From the NCBI GenBank assembly GCA_965261795.1, contig OZ253476.1, forward strand, positions 3,534,001 through 3,598,000: a stretch of DNA of 64,000 bases. The letters are read 5' to 3'. The notes below the pieces were generated by a model that was not told the DNA's origin, did not search any database, and saw only the letters and a list, made by a program, of their open reading frames with translations. This document shows positions 8,514-17,369 of this stretch, one piece after another. Position numbers and translations under genes: made by a program. The DNA is from CBDCFV01 sp965261795 (GTDB lineage Bacteria; Chloroflexota; Dehalococcoidia; Lucifugimonadales; UBA3495). Position 1 is the stretch's first letter. The number at the start of each line of letters is the position of its first letter.

Positions 8514-8665
8514 CTAAACCAATACCAAGGTGGGATGTGCATTTCGAGGTCTTGAAGACGACCGAAAGGACTCCACGGCTAGTCATATCACCTCTGATAG
8601 CCAACCAGGGCGGTACCGACAGTGCGGTCCTGAGATATGTACATTTCACCTTGGCTTTAGTTTAG
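8514..8665. mobile_element. 152-bp inverted-repeat element, copy 1 (MITE-like)
   Basis: Begins CTAAACCAATACCAAGGTG and ends CACCTTGGCTTTAGTTTAG. The ends form imperfect terminal inverted repeats of about 30 bp. A second element at 26947-27098 has the same ends and exactly the same length but an unrelated core. No ORF inside. The rest of the 8505-8953 gap shows nothing recognisable. Confidence 0.65.
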
Positions 8666-8953
8666 TAGGCCGACTTCTTCGAACTGATGGGCTATCCTGA
8701 GGTGACGTTCGCAATCAGATGCTTGCCCTACGTAGTCCAGCCAACCGAATCACCCATCATTTCAACGATTTCGTACAACTAGTGACCTTGGCGATGGGGG
8801 CGGGGGATGGGACTTAATTGACCGCCACCGCGGCGGCAATGTGGAGTTACACCGGGAAAAAGTTGCGCCAACAGATAGAGAGAGTGAACCACGCGAAAGA
8901 AGACATGGAAACCCGGAACCATTGCATTCCCTACTCTGGTTGCGATTCCATTG

Positions 8954-11239
8954 CTAACGTATCGAGTTAGCCAGTTGGATTAGACGGTCGCTACTCCCCA
9001 CAGGAGACGAAACTAATCGTCGCACTCGAACTCCTTCATTCCTTACTGGGAGCCAAACAGGCTCCTCACCTGTCGTTGATCTGATTGTTAGACCCTCCCT
9101 AGCCAATAGTTGCAGCATGTCGGGAACCAGCACTCTGGACCTATGGTCGAGACCTCGGAAGAAGGCAGATTGTTTCCTTCCAGCGCCAGGCTGCAAATAA
9201 AGCTTTTTCAGAAGCGTTAGCATCACCTTTACGCCAGTAGAGAGGGGTAGAGCGAGAATTGCCGCGGTGTTCTGGGAACTGTCCCCGAAAGAGTCGAAAA
9301 CGCATTTGTTGTCAAAATTCTCTGTTGGTAAATCACTTCTTGAAATGCGGCCGTCTAGTGTGCCTATATAGCATTCACGAAAATTGGGGAGCAACGTGGA
9401 GTCGGCCGATGCAGTGATTTCTAGACGTTGAAACAAGCAATCGTGGAATGTGATATGAGAGAAATCTAGCGAATCGTCGCCGAACGATGCATCCTGTATC
9501 ATTGTATTTCTGATTGCCACGGGGCGCCCTGTGAACCCAAACCCCATTTCCTTGCAAATCTGCATCAAGTCCATGCAAAGAGCCCCTTGTTCGGACCCGT
9601 TCCCTGCTTCGTTTATGGCGGTCCTTAATTTACCGCTCCTAAACGCGCTATTTTGGCAACGTAGACTTGCTAACTCTGTGCCCAGTTGCCCTAAGGTAGC
9701 GTGCCAATTGCCCGGATTCTCTAGTGGAAAAGTGAAAGGGTCTTCTATGTAACGGTAAATGTCTCCTGCTCTGGCGGCATCGACTAAGTCGGCATCTATA
9801 AAATCACGCGAACCGTCGTCGTTCTTGGAGGCGCCCAATCCAGGTAGTCGCTGGAGCAACAAAAAACCACGGTCATCAGGAGAGAATCCGCATACGCTTT
9901 GAAACGATCCCAAAATATCGTCATGAGATAACGAGGTCATCCCATCATTCTTGCTACGGGCTTTTGTCGCAAGGTTTTCGACTATTTGACGGACTGCGGA
10001 GCCGTCAATCCCAGCCTCAATTTCCGCTTCTCTCTGGGCCGTGAGCTCGAGAAACACGTCCCACCCGGCGGCCGGGCTGGAACTGTGATCTACGCTAATA
10101 ACTTGGTCCAACATGCCTCTTGTGAACAAGTAGCCAAGTAAAAGGGGTCTGGATGGGAGCCAAGCTGGTATGTGATCAGTCCACCCTTTCCGGCTAAGAA
10201 ATTCGCGAATCTGGCCCTCGTTGAAATCGTTAATTTGTAAGCGGGTCGTGTCTTGGCGCAGGCCTAAGCTTCGGTTGAGCTCGCTCTCACTATCGAAATA
10301 GTGTTGGCGACCAGCGACAATGATGCCGGTGTTTGATGGGCCTCGCAAAAAATTGCGAATTAACTCCATTGATGTAAACCGGATGTCTCGAAGGCGCTTT
10401 GCCTGTCCAGACCAACCTACCGTAGCGAACTCATCAAACCCATCAAGAATTAATATTAAGAATCCGGCACGCCAAGCCCGAACTAGATGAGTGGGGAATT
10501 GAAAACCGATATTCCGAGCATGGCGTTCTAGTGCCTCCGCTGCGTTGGTTTGCCCATGATGGTCTCGTAGATTTAAATGAACTGGGAACCGCCCAGTCTG
10601 CCTTTTCGAAAAGTAACTGGACCTCAAAGCGACGAATAGCTCTCGTAACGCGGTACTTTTCCCTGCACCGTAATCACCCACCAATAGGAACGGCTTCCCT
10701 TTTTCTAGCCCTTCCTGCACATCATGTACACGAAGAATCACGCCTGAGTCGGAAGAGAACTGGGGCGAGATTAGGTCCGTTGCATCGGTTCGGGAACCCG
10801 TCTCCATATCGAACATGCTGCCGAACGGATAGTCTATTCGACATTCCAAATATGATTCTGCGTCAATCATCTGGCGCCGAAATTGACCAATGGATAGGCT
10901 GACGACCAATCCATCGCCCAGCCTACGAACCGCTTCTCGCTGGTCAGCAGTAGGCTCATCTCTGGTGATGAAGTATCCTTTGACTCCTTTCATGGGATGT
11001 TGTGACTGCATCGATTTGGCTAAACGAGCCAACTTCTTCGTATCTTGCTCGGCTTTATCTTTACTTCGAGACGCTGTACTTTCGATTAGATGAACCATTT
11101 CGTCGGTGATAAACACTCCGTCTCGCTCGCGGCCCCCGTGCATGGTGGAACCAGAGTAGGCAGCTTGTGGCCAGAGATGACGGGCGGTCTCACGTACCAT
11201 GTTCTCGAACGTTACGTTACTTAGAGTCACTGTCGTCAC
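8954..11239 (-). CDS. STAND/NACHT-type NTPase with N-terminal restriction-endonuclease-like domain
   Basis: 761 aa with a GTG start. Residues about 35-75 (GGRERDGVFI...HLIESTASR...KAEQD) look like a degenerate PD-(D/E)XK nuclease core. A P-loop follows at 188-195 (GDYGAGKS) and a Walker B at about 262-270 (LILILDGFDEF), the LDG-x-DE form typical of NACHT/STAND ATPases. The C-terminus has a stretch near 585-615 (DASFGDDSLDFSHITFHDC) with a pentapeptide-like feel, then a basic region. Proteins joining nuclease and NACHT modules act in bacterial antiphage defence; that role here is inferred. It is flanked by an inverted-repeat element and a transposase remnant, and its codon use looks less GC-rich than its neighbours, which suggests transfer. 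Confidence 0.75.
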   Translation of the reverse strand: MTTVTLSNVTFENMVRETARHLWPQAAYSGSTMHGGRERDGVFITDEMVHLIESTASRSKDKAEQDTKKLARLAKSMQSQHPMKGVKGYFITRDEPTADQREAVRRLGDGLVVSLSIGQFRRQMIDAESYLECRIDYPFGSMFDMETGSRTDATDLISPQFSSDSGVILRVHDVQEGLEKGKPFLLVGDYGAGKSTALRELFVALRSSYFSKRQTGRFPVHLNLRDHHGQTNAAEALERHARNIGFQFPTHLVRAWRAGFLILILDGFDEFATVGWSGQAKRLRDIRFTSMELIRNFLRGPSNTGIIVAGRQHYFDSESELNRSLGLRQDTTRLQINDFNEGQIREFLSRKGWTDHIPAWLPSRPLLLGYLFTRGMLDQVISVDHSSSPAAGWDVFLELTAQREAEIEAGIDGSAVRQIVENLATKARSKNDGMTSLSHDDILGSFQSVCGFSPDDRGFLLLQRLPGLGASKNDDGSRDFIDADLVDAARAGDIYRYIEDPFTFPLENPGNWHATLGQLGTELASLRCQNSAFRSGKLRTAINEAGNGSEQGALCMDLMQICKEMGFGFTGRPVAIRNTMIQDASFGDDSLDFSHITFHDCLFQRLEITASADSTLLPNFRECYIGTLDGRISRSDLPTENFDNKCVFDSFGDSSQNTAAILALPLSTGVKVMLTLLKKLYLQPGAGRKQSAFFRGLDHRSRVLVPDMLQLLAREGLTIRSTTGEEPVWLPVRNEGVRVRRLVSSPVGSSDRLIQLANSIR

Positions 11240-11342
11240 TTATCTCATATTGGGTGCGATATATTATACCCAAGGTCCTAATACTATAGCAGCACTAACA
11301 CTGACTCGGTACTTTCGCCTTCACATTTAGCTTAGTTTCATT

Positions 11343-11492
11343 CTCAAGCCCTGCCTGAAGGAGTGCTGGTGCATCCCGCCGGAAGGCAGCGCGAACTTTG
11401 TGTGCGCCATGGAGGACGTTCTGGAGGTATATCAACGCCCCTATAGGGAGAATGAAGCGTTGGTGTGCTTGGATGAAACAAGCAAACAACAG
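11343..11492 (+). pseudogene. IS630-family transposase fragment
   Basis: In one frame this reads LKPCLKECWCIPP...FVCAMEDVLEVYQRPY...EALVCLDETSKQ. This is the segment before and including the first catalytic-domain strand (VCLDE) of IS630-type transposases. It has no start, the upstream frame is closed by stops, and it ends just before the next gene. It is the decayed remains of an insertion sequence at the edge of the NTPase block. Confidence 0.7.
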
Positions 11493-11515
11493 AGTTGGGA
11501 TATAGGAACTCTCCC

Positions 11516-12940
11516 ATGCACGAAAGCTACGACTTGATTGTAATCGGCGGCGGCTCCGCCGGCCTCACCGCCGCGAGGTTCGGGGCGCAGTTGGGGCTGA
11601 GGGTGGCGTTGGCCGAAATGGAACGCGTCGGCGGAGACTGCACTTGGACCGGGTGCATCCCCAGCAAGTCATTGGTCAAGGCGGCGAAGGTGGTCCACGA
11701 CATGCGCGCCGCCGACCGCTACGGGTTGAACGCTGTGAAGCCGCCCATAGACCTGAGAGCGGTAATGACCAGGGTCAAAGCAGTGTCGGAAGAGGTGTAC
11801 CAAGGAGAGTCTCCCGATACGTTGCGGAACGAAGGCATAGACGTATTCTTTGGCTTAGCCAGATTTCTGGATTCAGCCATGGTCCAAGTGGGCGACGCCA
11901 AGCTGAGTGGCCGCAAGTTTGTTATAACCACCGGCGCCCGTCCAGTGTTACCAAGCATTCCCGGGATAACCGAAGTCAACTATCTGACGTATGAGACCGT
12001 TTGGGAGTTGCAGGACCTCCCGGAACGGCTGCTGGTCATCGGCGGCGGGCCCATCGGCTGCGAACTTGGCCAAGCCTTCCAGCGATTGGGGTCTGAAGTC
12101 ACGCTTCTTGAGGCGGGACCGCGGCTGTTGGCGAAGGACGAGCCGGAAGCAGCCGACTTGATCTCCGCTCGTTTGCTGGAAGAGGGGGCGGACGTGCGGC
12201 TTGGCGCCCCAGTTCAAAGTGTCAGGCAACGAGGCCTGACTGTCCAAGCGCTACTGGACGGGCAAGAGTTGCACGGAGATGCGTTACTGCTGGCTGTAGG
12301 CCGTACTCCCCGCGTGGACAACCTGGGGCTGGAGCAAGCCGGGGTTGCTTACACCGCCAAAGGTATCGAAGTCAATGACCACTTGCGGACCAACCGCCGC
12401 CACATTTACGCTGCCGGGGACTGCTTGGGAGGCTACCAGTTCACTCATTACGCCGGTTGGCAGGGCTTCATGGCCGTGCGCAACGCCTTTGTGCCCGGAG
12501 CCTCTAAATCCGTTCTCAGCCAAGTCCCTTGGTCAACGTTCACCGATCCGGAGGTAGCACGGGTTGGCCTGAGTGAGGCTCAAGCCCGGGCTGAAGCCGG
12601 GGACAAAGTCTGCGTCGCCATCTGGCCTCTGTCGAAAGTTGACCGGGCGTTAACCGAAGGAGAGCCTCAAGGGTTCTTGAAGGTCGTGCATCGCAAGAAT
12701 GGGGCTATCCTTGGCGCCACCATTGGGGCGCCCCGTGCAGCCGAGATGGTACAGGAATGGGGCTTGGCCATTGATAAGGGTCTGAAAATCGGCGACTTGG
12801 CCAACAGCTTGCACATTTACCCCGCTTACACCATGGGTAACATGCAAGCCGCCGCCGACATCCGCGTCAAGCAATTGCTCGCCGGAATATCCGGCCGCTT
12901 GGTCCGCGCCTTGGCCGGGGGACGCCGCCGCCCGGATTAA
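11516..12940 (+). CDS. FAD-dependent pyridine nucleotide-disulfide oxidoreductase (Lpd/MerA-like)
   Basis: I take ATG 11516 (MHESYDLIVIGGGSAG) with a weak AGGA nine bases upstream; a TTG at 11495 is also in frame. 474 aa. FAD motif GGGSAG near residue 12, redox disulfide GGDCTWTGCIPSK (C-x4-C) near 42-47, NAD motif GGGPIGCELG near 180, FAD-binding YAAGD near 300 and a dimerisation domain with HIYPAYTMG. The active-site C-terminal HxxxxE of dihydrolipoamide dehydrogenase is not kept, so it fits the broad mercuric-reductase-like subgroup. A C-terminal pair of metal-binding cysteines is absent. It converges on the cyclase gene with a 4-nt overlap. Confidence 0.88.
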   Translation: MHESYDLIVIGGGSAGLTAARFGAQLGLRVALAEMERVGGDCTWTGCIPSKSLVKAAKVVHDMRAADRYGLNAVKPPIDLRAVMTRVKAVSEEVYQGESPDTLRNEGIDVFFGLARFLDSAMVQVGDAKLSGRKFVITTGARPVLPSIPGITEVNYLTYETVWELQDLPERLLVIGGGPIGCELGQAFQRLGSEVTLLEAGPRLLAKDEPEAADLISARLLEEGADVRLGAPVQSVRQRGLTVQALLDGQELHGDALLLAVGRTPRVDNLGLEQAGVAYTAKGIEVNDHLRTNRRHIYAAGDCLGGYQFTHYAGWQGFMAVRNAFVPGASKSVLSQVPWSTFTDPEVARVGLSEAQARAEAGDKVCVAIWPLSKVDRALTEGEPQGFLKVVHRKNGAILGATIGAPRAAEMVQEWGLAIDKGLKIGDLANSLHIYPAYTMGNMQAAADIRVKQLLAGISGRLVRALAGGRRRPD

Positions 12941-13884
12941 AAAATAGCTATGGGGTTGACCGGGGACCCGGTGGTGTTATGCAGGCGCAGCGGCCCTATG
13001 GTCAACATGAACTCCCAACGGTTACGTTCCCGGCAAGCCACCGCCAACTCCTCGAGATCGGCGTTGTCGAGTATCCACACACCCATGGCGACTATGCTGA
13101 CCTGGTGGATGGGGTTGGACAGCTTGGGGTATTGCTGAGGCGAAACGTCATTGCCGGTGTCGGTACCCAGCATTGCAATGTCCCGCTCCCGGAATATGGG
13201 CAGGCAGGCGGCTTGGCAAGCCGTCGATCCCGCCGCCCGGTCCACCGGCCCCTCGACGTTGCGTCGGTGGAGTTGCCCTGTCCGAATCAACAGGACGTCG
13301 CCCGGTTCTATCTTGAAGCCGCACCGTTCCTCGGCGGCCAGTATGTCATCCGGCATAACGCCTTCGCCGCGTTCCAGCCAGTCGATGCCCCGTATCATTG
13401 GAACGTCCACCAGCACACCGCGGGTTACTATGCCGTTCTTGGCCTCTTCCACCGAGCAAACGGTGGCGCCCAAACTGGTGGACACCATGTGGGCCGGTTT
13501 GCCGTTGTAGGTCTTGCCGTCCCAGAAGAAGTGGGCCAAGCTGTCAATGTGGGTGATAGTGTAGCCGTGGAAGATCATGCCGAAGTAGTCGGTGGCGGCG
13601 GCGTTGGGACGCGCGCTGACCTTGTCACCGGTAGCCCAGCCTTCCCCGCTTTCCACCATGAAGTGGACCGCCGGATTCGGTGCGTCGAGCGTCGATTCGA
13701 ATTCTATGGTGCGCGACAGAGAGATGCGCACTCCTTCTTGCACCGTGGCCACAGCCCGTTTGACCTGCTCCGGCGCAATCAGGTTCAACGCCCCCAACTC
13801 GTCGTCATCACCCCACCGTCCCCAGTTGGAGAGGGATTGAAAGTAACTCAGGACCTCGTCTTCGCTCGGTATGTTGACTTCCAT
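12937..13884 (-). CDS. Cyclase-family metal-dependent hydrolase (kynurenine-formamidase-like)
   Basis: 315 aa, GAGGTG before the ATG. The family's metal motif HxxTHxDxxxH is seen as GYTITHIDSLAHFF near residue 110. Later conserved Asp/His (GTDTGND, NPIHQVSI) also fit. Family members are Zn/Mn hydrolases that open amide or lactone bonds, for example formylkynurenine or isatin. It is divergently placed downstream of an amidase gene on the same strand (gap 66 bp). The two could act on the same amide, but this is inference. Confidence 0.87.
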   Translation of the reverse strand: MEVNIPSEDEVLSYFQSLSNWGRWGDDDELGALNLIAPEQVKRAVATVQEGVRISLSRTIEFESTLDAPNPAVHFMVESGEGWATGDKVSARPNAAATDYFGMIFHGYTITHIDSLAHFFWDGKTYNGKPAHMVSTSLGATVCSVEEAKNGIVTRGVLVDVPMIRGIDWLERGEGVMPDDILAAEERCGFKIEPGDVLLIRTGQLHRRNVEGPVDRAAGSTACQAACLPIFRERDIAMLGTDTGNDVSPQQYPKLSNPIHQVSIVAMGVWILDNADLEELAVACRERNRWEFMLTIGPLRLHNTTGSPVNPIAIF

Positions 13885-13950
13885 AGGTCTGCACCTCTTC
13901 TAATGTGGAACGGCCGGATTGAACCCGGTCCGTCCTTGGAAGGCTTGGCT

Positions 13951-15303
13951 TTATCCCAAGGGAGGCCGCAGGTCTACGTTCAAGACCGTTTCGCACCACT
14001 TGGCGGCGGCTAACAAGCTGGCGTCCTCTCCAGGGCCAGCGCCCAGTTGAATGCCGAAAGGCAGACCGGACGCAGACAGTCCCGAAGGAATTGTGACGGT
14101 GGGCAGTCCGCAGGAGGTCCAAGGGCCCTGGTACATGGTGTTCCCCGTGTTGGTCAGGTCGGCCAGTGCCGGAGTGGGAGTGCTGGGCGTCAACAGAATG
14201 TCGGCCTTTCCGGCCATGTTTGCCATGTCAGCGATGAACTGCTGGCGGCGTTCCTGCACTTGGGAATAGGTCACCACGTCGGTATCCAACCCCCGTTGCA
14301 GCATTGACCGGAGAAGCGGTTGGTACTCTTCTGACCTTTCTTCGTACATGGCTTGATGGAATGCGGCGGCCTCCACTGCCATGATGACCTGCTGGTCCTG
14401 TATAGCCGTGTCGATGCTGTCCGGCAAGGCAACGTCTCCAACGATTGCGCCCGCCTTGCTGAGCAACTCCAGGACTCCGTCGGTATGCTGTCGCGTTTCT
14501 TCGTCGGCGTGGTCGTAAAAGAAACGGCGGACGACGCCGATCCGAGGCGCCGAAGGCCAAGTCAACCCGCTCATGTAATCGTCGACTTGGTGCCGTAAAG
14601 TTATGGCTTCCTGGGGGTCAGGGCCGGCCATCACCTGCATCAACAAAGCAATATCTTCCACTGTTCGGGCCATCCACCCCGGATGGTCCAAGGACCAACT
14701 GACGGGGATGATACCGTATCGGCTCACCCGCCCGAAGCTGGGCTTGAACCCCACCACGCCGTTGTAGGAGGCGGGCCGCAACACCGAGCCGACAGTCTGG
14801 GAGCCGAGAGCAGCGGAGCACATGCGGGCGGCGACCGCCACCGCAGAGCCGCTGCTGGAGCCGCCTGGAGTGTGGGCCGCGTTCCAAGGGTTTATCGTTG
14901 GTGATGGATCGGCGCAAGCGAACTCCGTGGTCACGGTCTTGCCCAACATTATGGCCCCGGCGCGTTTCAATGAAGCTACCGTAGTGCAGTCGTATTCCGG
15001 AACGAAGTCGGCGTATAACCTGGAGCAGGCCGTCGTCGGGATACCGGCGGTATAGTAAATGTCCTTCACCCCGATGGGCACCCCGTGTAACGGCCCCAAG
15101 CGCGCCCCGGCGTCCAACTCCGCTTGCTTTTGCTTCGCCTCGGCCAAAACGGCGTCATGGTCCAAGTAGACCCACGCCTTCAATTGCGGCTCCAACGAGT
15201 CGATTCTGCCAAGCAGCGACTCCATAAGGTCTACTGGCGATAGCTCCCTGCGGCGGATTCGTGATGAAGCTTCGACTGCGCTCAGGTCGAAAAGATCGGG
15301 CAT
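13951..15303 (-). CDS. Amidase signature family enzyme
   Basis: 450 aa, AGGAGC before the ATG. Catalytic Lys80 (PIGVKDIYY), cis-Ser about 150 (PGGSSSGS) and nucleophile Ser173 (SQTVGSVLRP). The nucleophile loop reads TVGSV instead of the classical (D/T)xGGSIR, which alters the oxyanion loop. It resembles the amidase at 6189-7541 more than the GatA-like one at 15761-17176. It is followed on the same strand by the cyclase-family hydrolase. Confidence 0.88.
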   Translation of the reverse strand: MPDLFDLSAVEASSRIRRRELSPVDLMESLLGRIDSLEPQLKAWVYLDHDAVLAEAKQKQAELDAGARLGPLHGVPIGVKDIYYTAGIPTTACSRLYADFVPEYDCTTVASLKRAGAIMLGKTVTTEFACADPSPTINPWNAAHTPGGSSSGSAVAVAARMCSAALGSQTVGSVLRPASYNGVVGFKPSFGRVSRYGIIPVSWSLDHPGWMARTVEDIALLMQVMAGPDPQEAITLRHQVDDYMSGLTWPSAPRIGVVRRFFYDHADEETRQHTDGVLELLSKAGAIVGDVALPDSIDTAIQDQQVIMAVEAAAFHQAMYEERSEEYQPLLRSMLQRGLDTDVVTYSQVQERRQQFIADMANMAGKADILLTPSTPTPALADLTNTGNTMYQGPWTSCGLPTVTIPSGLSASGLPFGIQLGAGPGEDASLLAAAKWCETVLNVDLRPPLG

Positions 15304-15342
15304 CGGTCTGCTCCTGTAAGTCCATTATTTGCGGTTAAGCCG

Positions 15343-15366
15343 GGACTTGGTCACAACACCAAGTCC
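15343..15366 (-). terminator. Stem-loop downstream of hicB
   Basis: GGACTTGG and CCAAGTCC form a perfect 8-bp stem with an 8-nt loop, downstream of the minus-strand hicB gene and upstream of the amidase start. No clear T-run. Confidence 0.35.
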
Positions 15367-15512
15367 ACTACCTCGGCATTTTCTACCTGCACTAAGTGAC
15401 TATCTCAAAACTTGGTGTACTACCCAACCCGTCATTCCCGCACAGGCGGGAATCCATAAGCTTAGGTCAGGAACTATGGGATGTCATCGGGGATAGTTGA
15501 TTTTGAGATGGT

Positions 15513-15677
15513 TTATAAGTCATCATTGATAGGTTCAAGGTACAATTCCAACGCCTCTCGGATGTTGGACAAGGCATCCTCCTTGGTATCCCCTTCGCTG
15601 ATACAACCGGGCAAAGCTGGAATGTAAACCGTGTAGCCACCTTCCTCAGACGGAGATAGGACTACTTTTAGCTTCAT
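15513..15677 (-). CDS. HicB-family antitoxin-like protein (no HicA seen)
   Basis: 54 aa starting MKLKVVLSPSEEGGYTVYIP, with GGAGG ten bases upstream. It matches the HicB partial RNase-H-like fold: GGYTVYIPALPGCISEGDTKEDALSNIREALE. In type II TA systems HicB neutralises the mRNA interferase HicA. No HicA ORF is present on either side: the 200-bp gap downstream contains only a REP palindrome and a hairpin. There is no C-terminal DNA-binding domain, so it is the short HicB form. It is probably an orphan. Confidence 0.85.
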   Translation of the reverse strand: MKLKVVLSPSEEGGYTVYIPALPGCISEGDTKEDALSNIREALELYLEPINDDL

Positions 15678-15760
15678 GGGTCCACATCCTCCCATGCTCT
15701 ACGGATAACAGCTTGTCCAAGTCCTGAAGATAAGGAATTTTACAGATGCTAGGGAAAACT

Positions 15761-17176
15761 CTAAATCGGCGGCCTTCGGGTATGCCAGTCGGTGGCCTGT
15801 TCGTATCCTTGGGCCACCCGGAACAACGTCTCTTCGTCAAAGGGCTTTCCGGCAATCTGCAACCCAACGGGAAGCTGCTCACTGGTAAAGCCGCAATTGA
15901 TTGACAGGGCCGGGGTGCTGGCCAAGTTAAAGGGGCCGGTAAAGCTGCGCCGCCCGGCAAAGCCGGCGAGCAGTTCCTCTTTGCTCTTGATACCCGCTTC
16001 GGTGGGGATCGGGGTCGCCGGTACTGAAGAAGTTGGCATTACCAGTACGTCCACCCTCTCCAGAGCGTCGAGGATTTGTTGGCGAAGCATGTGTCTGAGC
16101 CTGACGGCCTTCTGATACGCTTGGGATGGAAGAATGCTGCCGGCCAGGAAGCGGACCCGGTTGTTGTGGTCGTATTGACCCGGCCAGGACCGTATGCCCT
16201 CGTGGTGCACTATCGCAGCGTCTCCCATGGTGACGGCGCTGGATATAGTCGCGGAATGGACAATGAGCGGGATTGACACTTCCTGGATGACGGCGCCCAA
16301 CTCACCCAGCACGGACACAGCTTGGGTCACGCTGTTGCGCACGTCGGGCTCCACGGCGTCCGTATCCACCCGCTCGGTAATCACGCCTACTTTGATCCCC
16401 CTGATGTCGCCGTTCAGGTTACCCAGGTAATCGGGCACCGGCGCGTTCCGGGTATACGGGTCCTTGGGGTCGTAACCGGCGATTGCGCCCAGAGTCATGG
16501 CGCAATCCGCCGTGGTCCGGGATATCGGTCCAACGGCGTCCATCGACCAGGAAGCTGCCAGTACGCCATACCTGCTCACCAGCCCCCAAGTTGGCCGGAT
16601 TCCCACCAACCCGCAAAAAGACGCCGGGCCGCGGATGGAACCGCCAGTGTCCTCTCCAAGGGAGGTGGCGCACAAAAAGGCTGCCGTCGCCGCTCCAGAC
16701 CCGCTGCTGGACGTGCCCGGATTCCGGGACAAGTCCCACGGGTTCAGGGGCCGTCCGTAGGGATGGTGAAAAGCGTCGCCGCTGGCGAACTCGCTCATGT
16801 TGAGCTTCCCCAACAGCACCGCCCCCGCTTGGTGCAGGTTCGTCATAACGGTGGCGTCTTCGTCGGGAACCAAGTCCTTGAGGATGGCGGACCCGCCGGT
16901 GGTGCGGATGCCCTTGGTGTAAAACTGGTCCTTCACGGCCACCGGAACGCCGTGCATCGGCCCCCGGTGTTGTCCGGCGGCAATTTCCTGGTCTGCCCGC
17001 CGTGCGGCGGCCAAGGCTTCTTCCCGTGTAACGGTAATGTAGGAGTGCAGTTTGCCGTCTATGTCGCCAATGCGGTCCAAGTAGGCCTCGGTGGCCTCGA
17101 CCGAGGACACCTCCCGGGACTCGATAAGGGCGGACAACTCGGTAGCGGAAATGAATGGGATCTGCGATTTGTCCAT
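15761..17176 (-). CDS. Amidase (GatA-like amidase signature enzyme)
   Basis: 471 aa from ATG 17176, with AAGGAG ten bases upstream; the frame is open further but that stretch is not conserved-looking. Triad Lys82 (PVAVKDQFY), cis-Ser about 157 (GTSSSGSG) and nucleophile Ser180 (LGEDTGGSIRGPAS), the classical GGSIR motif. It resembles GatA and aspartyl/glutamyl amidases but no gatB or gatC adjoins it, so it is likely a catabolic amidase. It is divergent from glmU; the two starts are 193 bp apart. Confidence 0.88.
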   Translation of the reverse strand: MDKSQIPFISATELSALIESREVSSVEATEAYLDRIGDIDGKLHSYITVTREEALAAARRADQEIAAGQHRGPMHGVPVAVKDQFYTKGIRTTGGSAILKDLVPDEDATVMTNLHQAGAVLLGKLNMSEFASGDAFHHPYGRPLNPWDLSRNPGTSSSGSGAATAAFLCATSLGEDTGGSIRGPASFCGLVGIRPTWGLVSRYGVLAASWSMDAVGPISRTTADCAMTLGAIAGYDPKDPYTRNAPVPDYLGNLNGDIRGIKVGVITERVDTDAVEPDVRNSVTQAVSVLGELGAVIQEVSIPLIVHSATISSAVTMGDAAIVHHEGIRSWPGQYDHNNRVRFLAGSILPSQAYQKAVRLRHMLRQQILDALERVDVLVMPTSSVPATPIPTEAGIKSKEELLAGFAGRRSFTGPFNLASTPALSINCGFTSEQLPVGLQIAGKPFDEETLFRVAQGYEQATDWHTRRPPI

Positions 17177-17369
17177 GGGTGCACAACTCCTTGAACAAGT
17201 CCGCGTCGAACAAGCAAACGCCTGTCCGGTGCCCGCGTCGGGCTTGCGGAGGGTGTGGCCCATTGTGGCCGCAGGGGGAATAGTTGTCAATCTGGACTGC
17301 TATAATTCCCCAAGCAGTCCACGCAAGAAATTTGAGACTTACTGGATGCTCTCCAAGAGGAGTGATGCT

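Noticed and set aside
8514..8665. Integron attC site
   Set aside because: The ends do not match RYYYAAC...GTTRRRY, and no integrase is present.
17091..17369. N-terminal extension of GlmU
   Set aside because: The GlmU sequence begins with MDQWMGVVLAAG at 17370 after a good ribosome site; the upstream frame overlaps the start of the divergent amidase.
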